From: Kineococcus mangrovi
GTDB lineage: Bacteria; Actinomycetota; Actinomycetes; Actinomycetales; Kineococcaceae
Assembly: GCF_041320705.1 (NCBI RefSeq)
Contig: NZ_JBGGTQ010000003.1
Location: forward strand, 310,001-374,000
DNA: 64,000 bases
Reading direction: 5' to 3'
Below the pieces are notes generated by a model, which was given only the letters and a program-made list of their open reading frames with translations, was not told the DNA's origin and searched no databases. Shown here in pieces: positions 38,672 through 45,950 of the stretch (the first letter of the stretch is position 1; the number at the start of each line of letters is the position of its first letter). The position numbers were made by a program, and so were the translations under genes.

Positions 38672-38925
38672 CGGACGGGACGGGGACCCACGAGGTGGAC
38701 GCGGCACGCCTGCGCACCGACGTGGCGGAGATCCTGGGACTGGACCCTGCGGAACTGACCGAGGACGAGGACCTGTTCGACCGCGGGATGGACTCCGTGC
38801 GGTTGATGGCCCTGTTGGGGCGCTGGCGCGCGGCAGGGGTGGGCGACCTGGAGTTCGCCGACCTCGCCGAGCAGCCCGAGCTGAGGCACTGGGCCAGACT
38901 GGTGACGTCGACGTGGACACGCTGA
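38668..38925 (+). CDS. Free-standing aryl carrier protein
   Basis: 85-aa acyl-carrier-type protein. The phosphopantetheine site is Ser43 in FDRGMDSVRLMALL, a variant of the aryl carrier motif found at the C-terminus of EntB. DhbE would load DHB here and C1 of the NRPS would accept it. AGGAGG precedes ATG 38668, which overlaps the exporter stop (ATGA). It replaces the carrier domain missing from both isochorismatase genes. Last gene of the operon. Confidence 0.93.
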   Translation: MTDGTGTHEVDAARLRTDVAEILGLDPAELTEDEDLFDRGMDSVRLMALLGRWRAAGVGDLEFADLAEQPELRHWARLVTSTWTR

Positions 38926-38942
38926 CCGGCCCGGTCGTGGCC

Positions 38943-38978
38943 CCGGTGTCGGAGCGGATCCCGGGCGGCGGACACCGG
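38943..38978. terminator. Possible hairpin between convergent genes
   Basis: CCGGTGTC (38943-38950) and GACACCGG (38971-38978) are perfect inverted arms with a 20-base loop, located 17 bases past the siderophore operon's last stop and before the convergent hydrolase stop. No T-run follows, as is common in GC-rich actinobacteria. Confidence 0.45.
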
Positions 38979-39050
38979 TGCAGCACCTCGGGAACCGGTT
39001 CCTGATTTCACGGCGGGGCGGGGACGTCCGGGGCGCAGAGGTCGGGGAGG

Positions 39051-39959
39051 TCACGGTGCACCCGGTGCTCCGGTGTGCTGCAGGAAGGTGCTGACGGCGG
39101 CGGCGACGGTGGTCGGGGCGCCGGTGTTCCACGGGCCGTCGTGGCCGAGGCCCTCGAACTCGGTCCGTCGAGACTGCGGGATGAGGTCGTGCAGGGTCGC
39201 GACGGCTCGCCGCAGGAACAGCGGGCTCCTCGTGCCGCTCAGCAGCAGCACCGGCTGGGTCAGGGAGGCGTACTGCCCGATGCGGCCCTCGACACCGGCG
39301 ACGTCGTGGAAGTCGAACCGGACCCCGGGCAGGAGGTCCCGGGAGGTCGATGCCGGACCGCGGCGGAGGGTGTCGGCGGCGAGCACCGCCTGCGCCACCG
39401 CGCGCGCGAGGGGCCGGGGTGCGCGCCGGAGGAGGGGCGGTGCGGTGCCTGCCGCGAGGAGGGAGTCGATGAGCGCGGCGGGGAGGTCCCCGCGTTCCAG
39501 GTCCGCGAACAGGCGCGCGATCGCGGCCCGGTCGATGCCGTCCGCCGGTGGGGGACCCAGGTAGAACGGGGGCTCGTACACCACCGCGCGTTCGACGACC
39601 CCGAGGACCCGGGCGGCTTCGAGGGTGATGACCGCCCCTAAGCTCAACCCGAACACGGCCCGTACGCCGGTGGCCGCCATGACCGCGTCGAGGTCCTCGA
39701 CGTCGCGCCGGATGTCGTGCCCGGGGTCGTAGGGGTGCGGACTCGCACCGCGGCCCCGGCGTTCGGCGGAGACGACGGTGTGCGAGGTCGACAGTGCCGC
39801 CGCGAGGTCGCGGTAGGCGTGCACGTCCGCCATCGCCCCCTGCACCAGGACGACGCCCGGCCCCCTCCCGCGGCGCAGGAAACCGATCCGGGTGCCGTCT
39901 CGCGAGCGGACGTGTTCTGCCGTCGGTGGCGAGGTCGGGGACGCTGTCGCCACGACCAC
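39051..39959 (-). CDS. Alpha/beta hydrolase
   Basis: 302-aa alpha/beta-fold hydrolase. Nucleophile elbow GLSLGA, oxyanion region VVLVQGAMADVHAYRDLA, and a late GHDGPWNT that probably supplies the catalytic His. It is divergent from a MarR-family gene, with an inverted repeat in between, so it may be a MarR target. Its position next to the siderophore locus invites the idea of siderophore cleavage, but it resembles generic hydrolases and nothing in it proves that. Confidence 0.85.
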   Translation of the reverse strand: MVVATASPTSPPTAEHVRSRDGTRIGFLRRGRGPGVVLVQGAMADVHAYRDLAAALSTSHTVVSAERRGRGASPHPYDPGHDIRRDVEDLDAVMAATGVRAVFGLSLGAVITLEAARVLGVVERAVVYEPPFYLGPPPADGIDRAAIARLFADLERGDLPAALIDSLLAAGTAPPLLRRAPRPLARAVAQAVLAADTLRRGPASTSRDLLPGVRFDFHDVAGVEGRIGQYASLTQPVLLLSGTRSPLFLRRAVATLHDLIPQSRRTEFEGLGHDGPWNTGAPTTVAAAVSTFLQHTGAPGAP

Positions 39960-39978
39960 CTCCTGGTTCCCGAGGTAC

Positions 39979-39991
39979 TTCCACGCTGGAA
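39979..39991. promoter_or_regulatory. Inverted repeat in hydrolase/MarR divergent promoter
   Basis: TTCCA-CGC-TGGAA, a perfect short palindrome 20 bases upstream of the hydrolase start and some 45 bases upstream of the MarR reading frame. MarR proteins commonly bind such sites between themselves and a divergent target. TAGTTAGTACC downstream is locally AT-rich and may include a -10 element. Confidence 0.4.
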
Positions 39992-40035
39992 TGGTCCAAG
40001 CCTAGTTAGTACCCTCTCCTGGTGCTGAGGGTGAC

Positions 40036-40519
40036 GTGAGGTCAAGTCCGGATCAGCGCGCGGAGGTGATCGCCCTGCTGCGCGTTCAGCGCCGCGGATT
40101 CAGCCCTCGGCCGGCAGTTCGCCAGGCAGCAGCGCATGCACCCCACCGACGCCGCGGCCGTCGTGGCGATCCTGGACACCGAGCGCGGCGGCGGTTCGAT
40201 CACACCCGCTCGGCTCGCGGAGCGGATCGGGCTCAGCGCCAACGCGACGTCCGCGGCGCTCAACCGTCTCGAGGGAGCAGGCCACGTCGTCCGGACCCGG
40301 GACCACCAGGACCGACGACTCGTCAGCCTGCACACCACCGCGAAGGTCCACGCCGACGCGGCAGCCTTCTTCGCGCCGACCGCGTCAGCTGTGGACACGG
40401 CCCTCACCGGGCGGCCGCCCCGGCAGCTCGAGTCGCTCACGCAACTGCTCACCGATCTCATCGACGCCCTGGGGGCCGGCCTTCGAGGAGCGGGAGGTGC
40501 GACCCGCACCCCCACCTGA
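40036..40519 (+). pseudogene. MarR-family regulator with apparent N-terminal frameshift
   Basis: From ATG 40136 a 127-aa product shows a MarR winged helix: TPARLAERIGLSANATSAALNRLEGAGHVVRTRDHQDRR, with the wing Asp-x-Arg-Arg. Upstream similarity does not stop at that Met: the same frame reads FSAADSALGRQFARQQR back to about 40085, then hits a stop. The expected beginning (RSSPDQRAEVIALLR from GTG 40036) is in another frame. A two-base loss or one-base gain near 40081-40085 would reconcile them. If it is real, only a shortened protein lacking part of the dimerisation helix can be made; a sequencing error is also possible. Confidence 0.65.
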
Positions 40520-40606
40520 ACCGCGCCCGTTCGCACGTCCCCGGCCCGCGGGACGACCGCCCACCCGCGCACCGCGGGACGACAGGGCGTCCGCTCCTGA
40601 TGCAGG

Positions 40607-40996
40607 TCAGCGTGGGTGAGGGCGGCGCAGGCGCCGGTGCAGCACGGTGGTCTGCTCCTCAGCCAGGGTGCTGCCGCTGCTGAGCGCGTACAGGAAGAAC
40701 GGTCGTCGGCCGTCGACGTGGAGCAGTGGTGCAGCCGCGCCCCACCGGAGAGCCGGCTCGATGGCGCTCACCTCAGCGGCGTCGAGGACGCGAGTGCGCC
40801 AGAAACCGACGTGGCGCAGTTCCCGGGCAGTGACCTCGACACGCATCCGCAGCGCCAAGGCGGCGGCCGTCCAGGCAAGCACCGCGAAGACGTACAGGGA
40901 GGCATCGTCGTGGCCGAAGCAGAGGATCAGCACCGTGTACCAGACAGCCAGGCCGAGGACAGCCCAGCGGTTCCGGCCCCGCAACGTCGTGGTCAC
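40607..40996 (-). CDS. Small membrane protein, two TM helices plus PH-like tail
   Basis: About 129 aa. Two adjacent hydrophobic helices (WAVLGLAVWYTVLILCFG and SLYVFAVLAWTAAALAL) followed by a beta-rich segment (MRVEVTARELRHVGFWRTRVLDAAEVSAIE) resembling bacterial PH-like domain proteins that sit on the membrane. GTG 40996 is used; in-frame GTGs 11 codons or more upstream are alternatives. No clear partner; function unknown. Confidence 0.6.
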   Translation of the reverse strand: MTTTLRGRNRWAVLGLAVWYTVLILCFGHDDASLYVFAVLAWTAAALALRMRVEVTARELRHVGFWRTRVLDAAEVSAIEPALRWGAAAPLLHVDGRRPFFLYALSSGSTLAEEQTTVLHRRLRRPHPR

Positions 40997-41039
40997 GCAC
41001 TCAGCGTTCGGAGGCTTCCTGTCCACCACGCCAGTCTGA

Positions 41040-42054
41040 TGCTCAGTGGGCGCCTCACGGGACCGTGCGCTCCTCGCAACCGCGTTCCCGGGATCACGCT
41101 GTGGAAGAGCGCCCGGCCTGCGGGATGGTCGAGCGTCCACCTCCAGACCGAGCGTGCCGCGAGCCCGGTGGACGGGTACTCGTGAGGCGTCGGCGAGCCG
41201 GGTGGCGCCACGTCCAGCACCCGCCACCACCGAGCAGCGCAGCGAGTCCGCCGAGCCCGGCCACCGTCACCGCTCCCGGTACCGCTTCGTCGAGGCAGTA
41301 GCTCGAATGTTCAGCAGACCTGGTCGTCGAGAGGCTGTGAAGGGTCACGTGAGACGTGGGAGCGATCGCGTCAGACGGGGAGAGATCAGAGAACAGCGGG
41401 CAACAGGCTGCGCGGGACGGTGGTGCGGGTGCGGTGCCTGGACAACACGGGAACTCCTGTTCGTCGGGGTCGTGCGCCCGGTCGGCGTCTCGTGGTGAGG
41501 ACCGGGCGCCGTGCTGGTCCAGCGGCGTCGGCGGCGCTCTGGCCGACCGGGCTGCCGCGATCAGTGCCTCGGGCCCGGCACCGATCGCCACGGGGTGCGC
41601 GGTCGGCGTCGACCTCCCCGAGGGCGGTCGGACCGCGAGGGTTCGGCCGGATGCGGTGACCCCGCGCAAGGGGGAGGGCACGCGCCCGGGAACCGTGCAC
41701 CGGGGACGTGGCAGTTCCCGTTCGGGGTGGGGCGGGTCGCGCGGTGACCGGCGGGGAGAACCTGTCGACCTCCGACACGGTCGTGTCCGTCTCCACCGCC
41801 GGGGTGCGCTCCCCGTTGTTCGCGCCCCGCCGCGGGAACCCGTCTGCGGTGCGTTCGCCGACCACCCGTGGGTGGGGGCGCCGTTCGTCGCGGGTCTGCA
41901 CGCGCTCGTCGGACGTCGAACTGCTCCACCCGCACCGGCCGACGGCGCGAAACACCCTGGTGCCGAGTGCGGATCGGGGTTACCGTGTGGGCCGCAGAGG
42001 TGTTGAGCGTCGAGCTGTCGGCGTCCCGCTTCGCCCGATCGCGAGGAACCCCTC
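41040..42054. other. Gene-poor kilobase
   Basis: No gene on either strand could be supported: open frames overlap in several phases with low-complexity Arg/Pro/Ala content and no recognisable motif. On the minus strand near 41450 an AGGAG is followed by a short GTG frame (20 codons). Further along the same strand (about 41180-41290) a different frame encodes a hydrophobic stretch and basic tail (AVTVAGLGGLAALLGGGGCW). These may be relics of a small surface protein, but they are not joined in one frame. Confidence 0.4.
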
Positions 42055-42399
42055 ATGGAATTCGCCGTCTCCTGCGACCGTCGCCCCGGTTTCTCCGTCG
42101 TGCGGGTCAGCGGCGGACTCAGCGCGGAGACCGGCTGCCTGGTGCTCGCCTGTGCCGAGGTCGCGTTGCGGTGGAGCCCACACCTCGTCGTCGACCTGTG
42201 CGGTGCCACGTCGGCCGACGGCTGTGTGCCCGGCGTGCTCGCCGAACTGCGGGACCGCGCCCGGCGTTCGGGAGGTCGGGTGTCCACGACGAACGACTGG
42301 ACGGTCCCACCCGTGACGCTGCACCTGGGCGGGGGTGGCGGTGGAGCTCCGGTGGGCGGCAGCCGACGGGTGGAGATCGGGTCCCGGAGGGTCGGGTAG
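42055..42399 (+). CDS. STAS-like anti-sigma-antagonist protein
   Basis: 114 aa. The first 85 residues follow a STAS layout: a beta strand with FSVVRVSGGLSAETGC, the core strand LVVDLCGATSADGCVPGVLAELRDRAR, and a helix. The usual phosphorylatable Ser/Thr after the VVDL strand is represented by Thr-Ser. The Gly-rich tail is atypical. GAGG lies about nine bases before ATG 42055. Its neighbours include another STAS gene and a GAF-ANTAR gene, suggesting a stress-signalling cluster. Confidence 0.6.
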   Translation: MEFAVSCDRRPGFSVVRVSGGLSAETGCLVLACAEVALRWSPHLVVDLCGATSADGCVPGVLAELRDRARRSGGRVSTTNDWTVPPVTLHLGGGGGGAPVGGSRRVEIGSRRVG

Positions 42400-42637
42400 C
42401 CGGGCCCGGGGTTCTGCACCGGTCGGAGGTGCAGCAGGAGGACCACGGGGAGGGGCGGCGGGAGAACCGCGAAACCGTGGGCCCGCGGTCGCACGTGCGG
42501 TGCGGAGGTGGAGATCCACCAGAGCCGAGAACGTCGACCGAGAACGGCTGCGCAGGAACCGCCTCGGGCACGGCGAGCCGGTGACGACCGGTGCCGACGA
42601 CAGCATCGACGATCTGGTGGCCGCCACGAGCGAGAAC

Positions 42638-42698
42638 CGCGTCGAACGCCTACCGGTCGCCGGCAGTCCGGCGAGGCGACCGGTAGGCGTTCGACGCG
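42638..42698. terminator. 24-bp perfect hairpin after the GAF-ANTAR gene
   Basis: Bases 42638-42661 and 42675-42698 are perfect reverse complements (24 bp) around a 13-base loop; the arm core reads GTCGAACGCCTACCGGTCGC. It begins two bases past the GAF-ANTAR stop. The stem is unusually long for an intrinsic terminator and no T-run is seen. It could also protect the 3' end of the mRNA. Confidence 0.75.
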
Positions 42699-42699
42699 C

Positions 42700-43491
42700 T
42701 CACCGCGGGGGCTCGTCGAGGGCGCCGGTGGCGGCGACGTCCCACGCCACGTCGCGCAGTCTGCGGTTGGTGTCCTGGCTGAACCGGGCCAGCACGGCGA
42801 ACGCCTGGTCGGCGGTGAGCCGGTGGTGGGCCATCAAGATGCCCTTGGCCTGCCCGATGAGGTCCCGGCTGTCCAGCGCGACGCGCACGTTGGCCAGGTC
42901 CTGGGCGTCGGCGACCGCGACGGCGGCGTGGGAGGCCAGGACGGCGCCGATGTCCTCGGACTCGTCGTCGAAGGCGAACCCCTGCGGGGAGAGCAGGTTC
43001 AGCGCGCCGAGGTTGTCGCCGTCGACGTACAGCTGGAAGCACAGCGCGCTGCGCACCTGCACCTCGCCGGCGTGGTGGGCCAGGTCGGGCCAGCGGGCGT
43101 CCTCGGTCAGGTCCTCCACGCGGATGGTGCGTGCCTCGAACAGGGCGTCCAGGCACGGGCCCTGCCCCACCTGCGTCTGCACGGTGTCGAAACCACCGGC
43201 TTGTTCGCTGGTCGCTGCGACCGAGGTGACCTGCTGACGGCGTCGGGCGCGGCTGATGGTGGCCTGGTGGGCGCCGGGGACCAGGCCCACGGCGGCTTCG
43301 ACGATGCGGTCCAGCACCTGCTGCGGGGTGTCCTGGCGTCGCAGCTGACGGGCCAGTTCACCGAAGTGGCTGGCCAGCTCACTGGCCGGGGCCCCCTGCC
43401 GGTGGTGGCGGGAGCGGCGATCACCGGTCGTGTCCGGGCCGGGGGCCTCCCCGGTCGTGCCGGTGAGGACCTGGTCGGTGGGAGAGGTCAC
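42700..43491 (-). CDS. GAF-ANTAR signalling/antitermination protein
   Basis: 263 aa. A GAF sensor domain (residues about 60-190: GPCLDALFEARTIRVEDL, RSALCFQLYVDGDNLGALNL) is followed by a C-terminal ANTAR RNA-binding domain (about 205-255: LIGQAKGILMAHHRLTADQA, AFAVLARFSQDTNRRLRDVA). ANTAR domains bind paired RNA hairpins and prevent transcription termination. GTG 43491 is selected for its GGAGG six bases upstream. The long hairpin just past its stop is more likely its terminator than its target. Confidence 0.9.
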   Translation of the reverse strand: MTSPTDQVLTGTTGEAPGPDTTGDRRSRHHRQGAPASELASHFGELARQLRRQDTPQQVLDRIVEAAVGLVPGAHQATISRARRRQQVTSVAATSEQAGGFDTVQTQVGQGPCLDALFEARTIRVEDLTEDARWPDLAHHAGEVQVRSALCFQLYVDGDNLGALNLLSPQGFAFDDESEDIGAVLASHAAVAVADAQDLANVRVALDSRDLIGQAKGILMAHHRLTADQAFAVLARFSQDTNRRLRDVAWDVAATGALDEPPR

Positions 43492-43647
43492 GACGTCCTC
43501 CTGCCCGTGGTGGGGCTCGTGTGCACCGTTCTGGACACCGGCCCCGAGGCGTGGCCCACGGTAGCGGTCCCGCACGGGGCCGGACCACCCCGACGAATCG
43601 ACGTGGGCGATCGAGCCGGTGGAGCGGGTGCGAACTCCGGCTGCCGC

Positions 43648-44100
43648 TCACTCCCAGGAGGTCGTCAGCGCGAACGCCGGTTGCCGCGGTGGGACCTCAC
43701 CGCTCACCCCACCGTCGGCGTCGGCGTCGGCGTCGGCAACGGGGCTGGTCTCGGCCCAGGCGGCGAGGGCGGCGGCCCGTTCCTGGGCGACGGTGCCCCG
43801 CCCACCCAGCAGAGGTGTCAGGTCCAGGGCGTCCAGCAGCAGCTGGACCACTGGACGGGCCTCGGCCAGGACGAGGCGGCCGCCTCGCCGGGAGGCGTCG
43901 CGGGCGGCGGACAGGAGCACGCTGACGGCGGCGCCGTCCACGAAGGGGACCCTGGACAGGTCCACGACCACCGTGCGGCCGTCGTGGACGGCGCCGGTGA
44001 GGCACAGGTGAGCGCTGTGCGCGGTGGTGAGGTCCAGGTCGCCGCGGACCTCGACCGTCACGACGCCGGCGCGGGGGCGGGAGCAGATGCTGAACGTCAT
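43648..44100 (-). CDS. STAS-domain anti-sigma factor antagonist
   Basis: 150 aa. STAS core: VTVEVRGDLDLTTAHSAHL, TVVVDLSRVPFVDGAAVSVL (the phosphorylatable residue is usually Ser in the position after VDL), GRLVLAEARPVVQLLLDALD. The first Met with a Shine-Dalgarno sequence (GGAGG) is at 44100. The C-terminal tail contains an (Ala-Asp)4 run encoded by a hexamer repeat. Likely part of a partner-switching stress response with an unseen anti-sigma kinase. Confidence 0.85.
   Translation of the reverse strand: MTFSICSRPRAGVVTVEVRGDLDLTTAHSAHLCLTGAVHDGRTVVVDLSRVPFVDGAAVSVLLSAARDASRRGGRLVLAEARPVVQLLLDALDLTPLLGGRGTVAQERAAALAAWAETSPVADADADADGGVSGEVPPRQPAFALTTSWE
43714..43737. repeat. Hexanucleotide repeat (GTCGGC)4
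   Basis: Four tandem GTCGGC units within the 3' part of the STAS gene, read on the minus strand as alternating Ala-Asp. In frame, so length changes would only alter a flexible acidic tail. Confidence 0.9.
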
Positions 44101-44236
44101 GCGTCCTCCAGGGAGGTCCATCGCATGGGTGCCCTCGGTAGGACGCGATCAGCCTAGAGCACGCGCACCCGTTCGGACAGACCGTCACCGACACCGGTCG
44201 TCCCGAGGCGCGCACCGGCCGCGCCGGTCCCGGCGC

Positions 44237-45223
44237 TCAGGTCGTCGCGGGTGCCCAGCCGAGCCGGGGCCCGAGGTGGGCGGCCATGTCGGTGAGGATC
44301 TGCACGTAGTCGTCGTGCTCGAACCCGAAGGGCAGCGCGAAGACGACCTCCTGGACGAGCTGGAACCCCTCGTCGGCCCACAGCCGTTCGGCCAGTTCCC
44401 CGCTCGTCCCCAGCAGGTCCTGCGCGAAGAGCAACCGCCCCGGTCCCTGGGGCGTCCCGACGCGCGCGGACCGTTGCTCGACGTAGGCGCGGTACCGCTC
44501 GCGCTGCGCCGCGGTCGCGGAGTCGGTGGGGATGACGACGAGGCCCTGGGACGTGCGGCCGGCGGGGTGCAGCTCGCCGAACGCGCGCAGGTGCGACGCC
44601 TGGATCGAGGGGAAGTCCGTGGAGCCGCCCTCGGCGCGCACGACGCTGGAGGCCAGCAGGTGCAGGCCCTGCTTACCGGCCCACTGCGCCGAGCGCAGGC
44701 TCGCCCCGCCGTACCAGAGCCGGTCGGCCAGGCCGGGGGAGTGCGGTTCGACGCGGTCGGAGAACACCTCGATGCCCTGCGTCCCGGCGAAGTCGCTGGC
44801 CCGGTCCCCGCGCAGGAACCGGTGCAGCCGTAGGACCCGTTCGTAGCCGAAGTCCTCCACGTCGGCCGTGTCCGGGTACAGGGCCCCCCTCACGTGCTCG
44901 AACTGCATCGGCGGGCCGACGCTGACGCCCGGCTGCAACCGCCCGCCCGCCAGCACGTCGACGGTGGCGAGGTCCTCGGCCATCCGCAGCGGGTTCTCCC
45001 ACCCGAGCGGGGTGACGGCGGTGCCGAGGTGGATCCGGCTCGTGCGCTGCGTCAGCGCCGCCAGGACGGCGACGGGGGAGGAGATCCCCGGCTGCAGGTG
45101 CCGGTGGCGCAGCCAGGCGCTGTCGAACCCCAGGCGCTCGCCGAGCTCCACGACGCGCAGGGTGCTCTCGTGCCCCGGTCGCGGGTCGGTCGGGTCGAAC
45201 GACCCGATGGTGAGGAACCCCAT
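44237..45223 (-). CDS. Luciferase-like (LLM) flavin-dependent monooxygenase
   Basis: 328-aa (beta/alpha)8 protein of the bacterial luciferase/F420 family: GFLTIGSFD at the N-terminus, RLGFDSAWLRHRH, RTSRIHLGTAVTPLGWENPLRMAEDLATVDVLAGGRLQPGVSVG. The segment after that aligns with oxidoreductases that use FMN or F420. ATG 45223 is chosen because similarity starts there; a GTG ten codons upstream (45253) is possible and would place it two bases from the PTH2-like gene. The substrate is unknown. Confidence 0.83.
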   Translation of the reverse strand: MGFLTIGSFDPTDPRPGHESTLRVVELGERLGFDSAWLRHRHLQPGISSPVAVLAALTQRTSRIHLGTAVTPLGWENPLRMAEDLATVDVLAGGRLQPGVSVGPPMQFEHVRGALYPDTADVEDFGYERVLRLHRFLRGDRASDFAGTQGIEVFSDRVEPHSPGLADRLWYGGASLRSAQWAGKQGLHLLASSVVRAEGGSTDFPSIQASHLRAFGELHPAGRTSQGLVVIPTDSATAAQRERYRAYVEQRSARVGTPQGPGRLLFAQDLLGTSGELAERLWADEGFQLVQEVVFALPFGFEHDDYVQILTDMAAHLGPRLGWAPATT

Positions 45224-45254
45224 GCGTCGCAACGGCGCTCCTTGCTGCGGCACG

Positions 45255-45950
45255 TCAGACCGTCCCTTCGAAACCTGCGCTCGCGGTGACCGTCCCCGGA
45301 GCGACCTCGGTGAAACCCCCGTCGCGCACGTCCACCCGGTCCGCGGGCGGGAGCACGACGGGGCCGGTGAGGACGCGGACGCCGAAACCGCCGCGCCGCC
45401 AGGCGTCGGTGCGCGGCAACCGCTCGTGCGCGAGCTGGGCGGCGTGACCGACCTGGGCCGCGGCCTTGCCCGTCGTCATCGCGACCCCGGGCGTCAGCCG
45501 GACCGTCAGCACGTCGTCCGGGCCGGGGACCGCGAGGCCGTCGGGGTCGTCGAGGTCGAGCCCGCCGACCTGCAGGGGGCGCAGCAGGTCCGGGACCTCC
45601 TCGCGCGGGTGGGGTGCGAACACCCGCACGACGGCGTCGCCGCTGGCGGCCTCGCTGTGCGGCAGCCCGGCCGTGCGCTCCCACGCCGCCCCGCGGGCGC
45701 GGCGGCAGATCTTGCGGATGCGCCGGTCCCGCCACGCCTGGACCGCGGCGTGCAGTTCCCCGTCGGGGTCGGTGACGCGCGGGTCGTCCAGGAGCAGCAC
45801 GACGGCGCGGGCCGCGGCGACGAGGACGTCGGTGTGCGCGGGCCGCCGGCGGCCGGGGGCGTCGCGTTCGACGCGGGCGACGAGCGAGAGCGACCAGGGG
45901 TCCGGTTCGTCGTCCGGCGGCGGCAGGGGCCGGGTCGGGGGCCGGGTCAC
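45255..45950 (-). CDS. Peptidyl-tRNA hydrolase 2-like protein
   Basis: 231 aa. The C-terminal half holds the PTH2 signature: VRLTPGVAMTTGKAAAQVGHAAQLA (a Met-x2-Gly-Lys core), then GVRVLTGPVVLPPADRVDVRDGGFTEVAPGT. The N-terminal 100 residues are actinobacterial and of unknown role. GTG 45950 overlaps the esterase stop. The family recycles peptidyl-tRNA; whether this version does so is uncertain because the N-terminal extension is unusual. Confidence 0.75.
   Translation of the reverse strand: MTRPPTRPLPPPDDEPDPWSLSLVARVERDAPGRRRPAHTDVLVAAARAVVLLLDDPRVTDPDGELHAAVQAWRDRRIRKICRRARGAAWERTAGLPHSEAASGDAVVRVFAPHPREEVPDLLRPLQVGGLDLDDPDGLAVPGPDDVLTVRLTPGVAMTTGKAAAQVGHAAQLAHERLPRTDAWRRGGFGVRVLTGPVVLPPADRVDVRDGGFTEVAPGTVTASAGFEGTV

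Noticed and set aside
39974-40013. GGTAC...GTACC around the hydrolase/MarR promoter as a larger operator or an iron box
   Set aside because: Arms are only five bases and 30 bases apart, and the iron-box similarity of CCAAGCCTAGTTAG is weak; the inner TTCCA-CGC-TGGAA is the better candidate.
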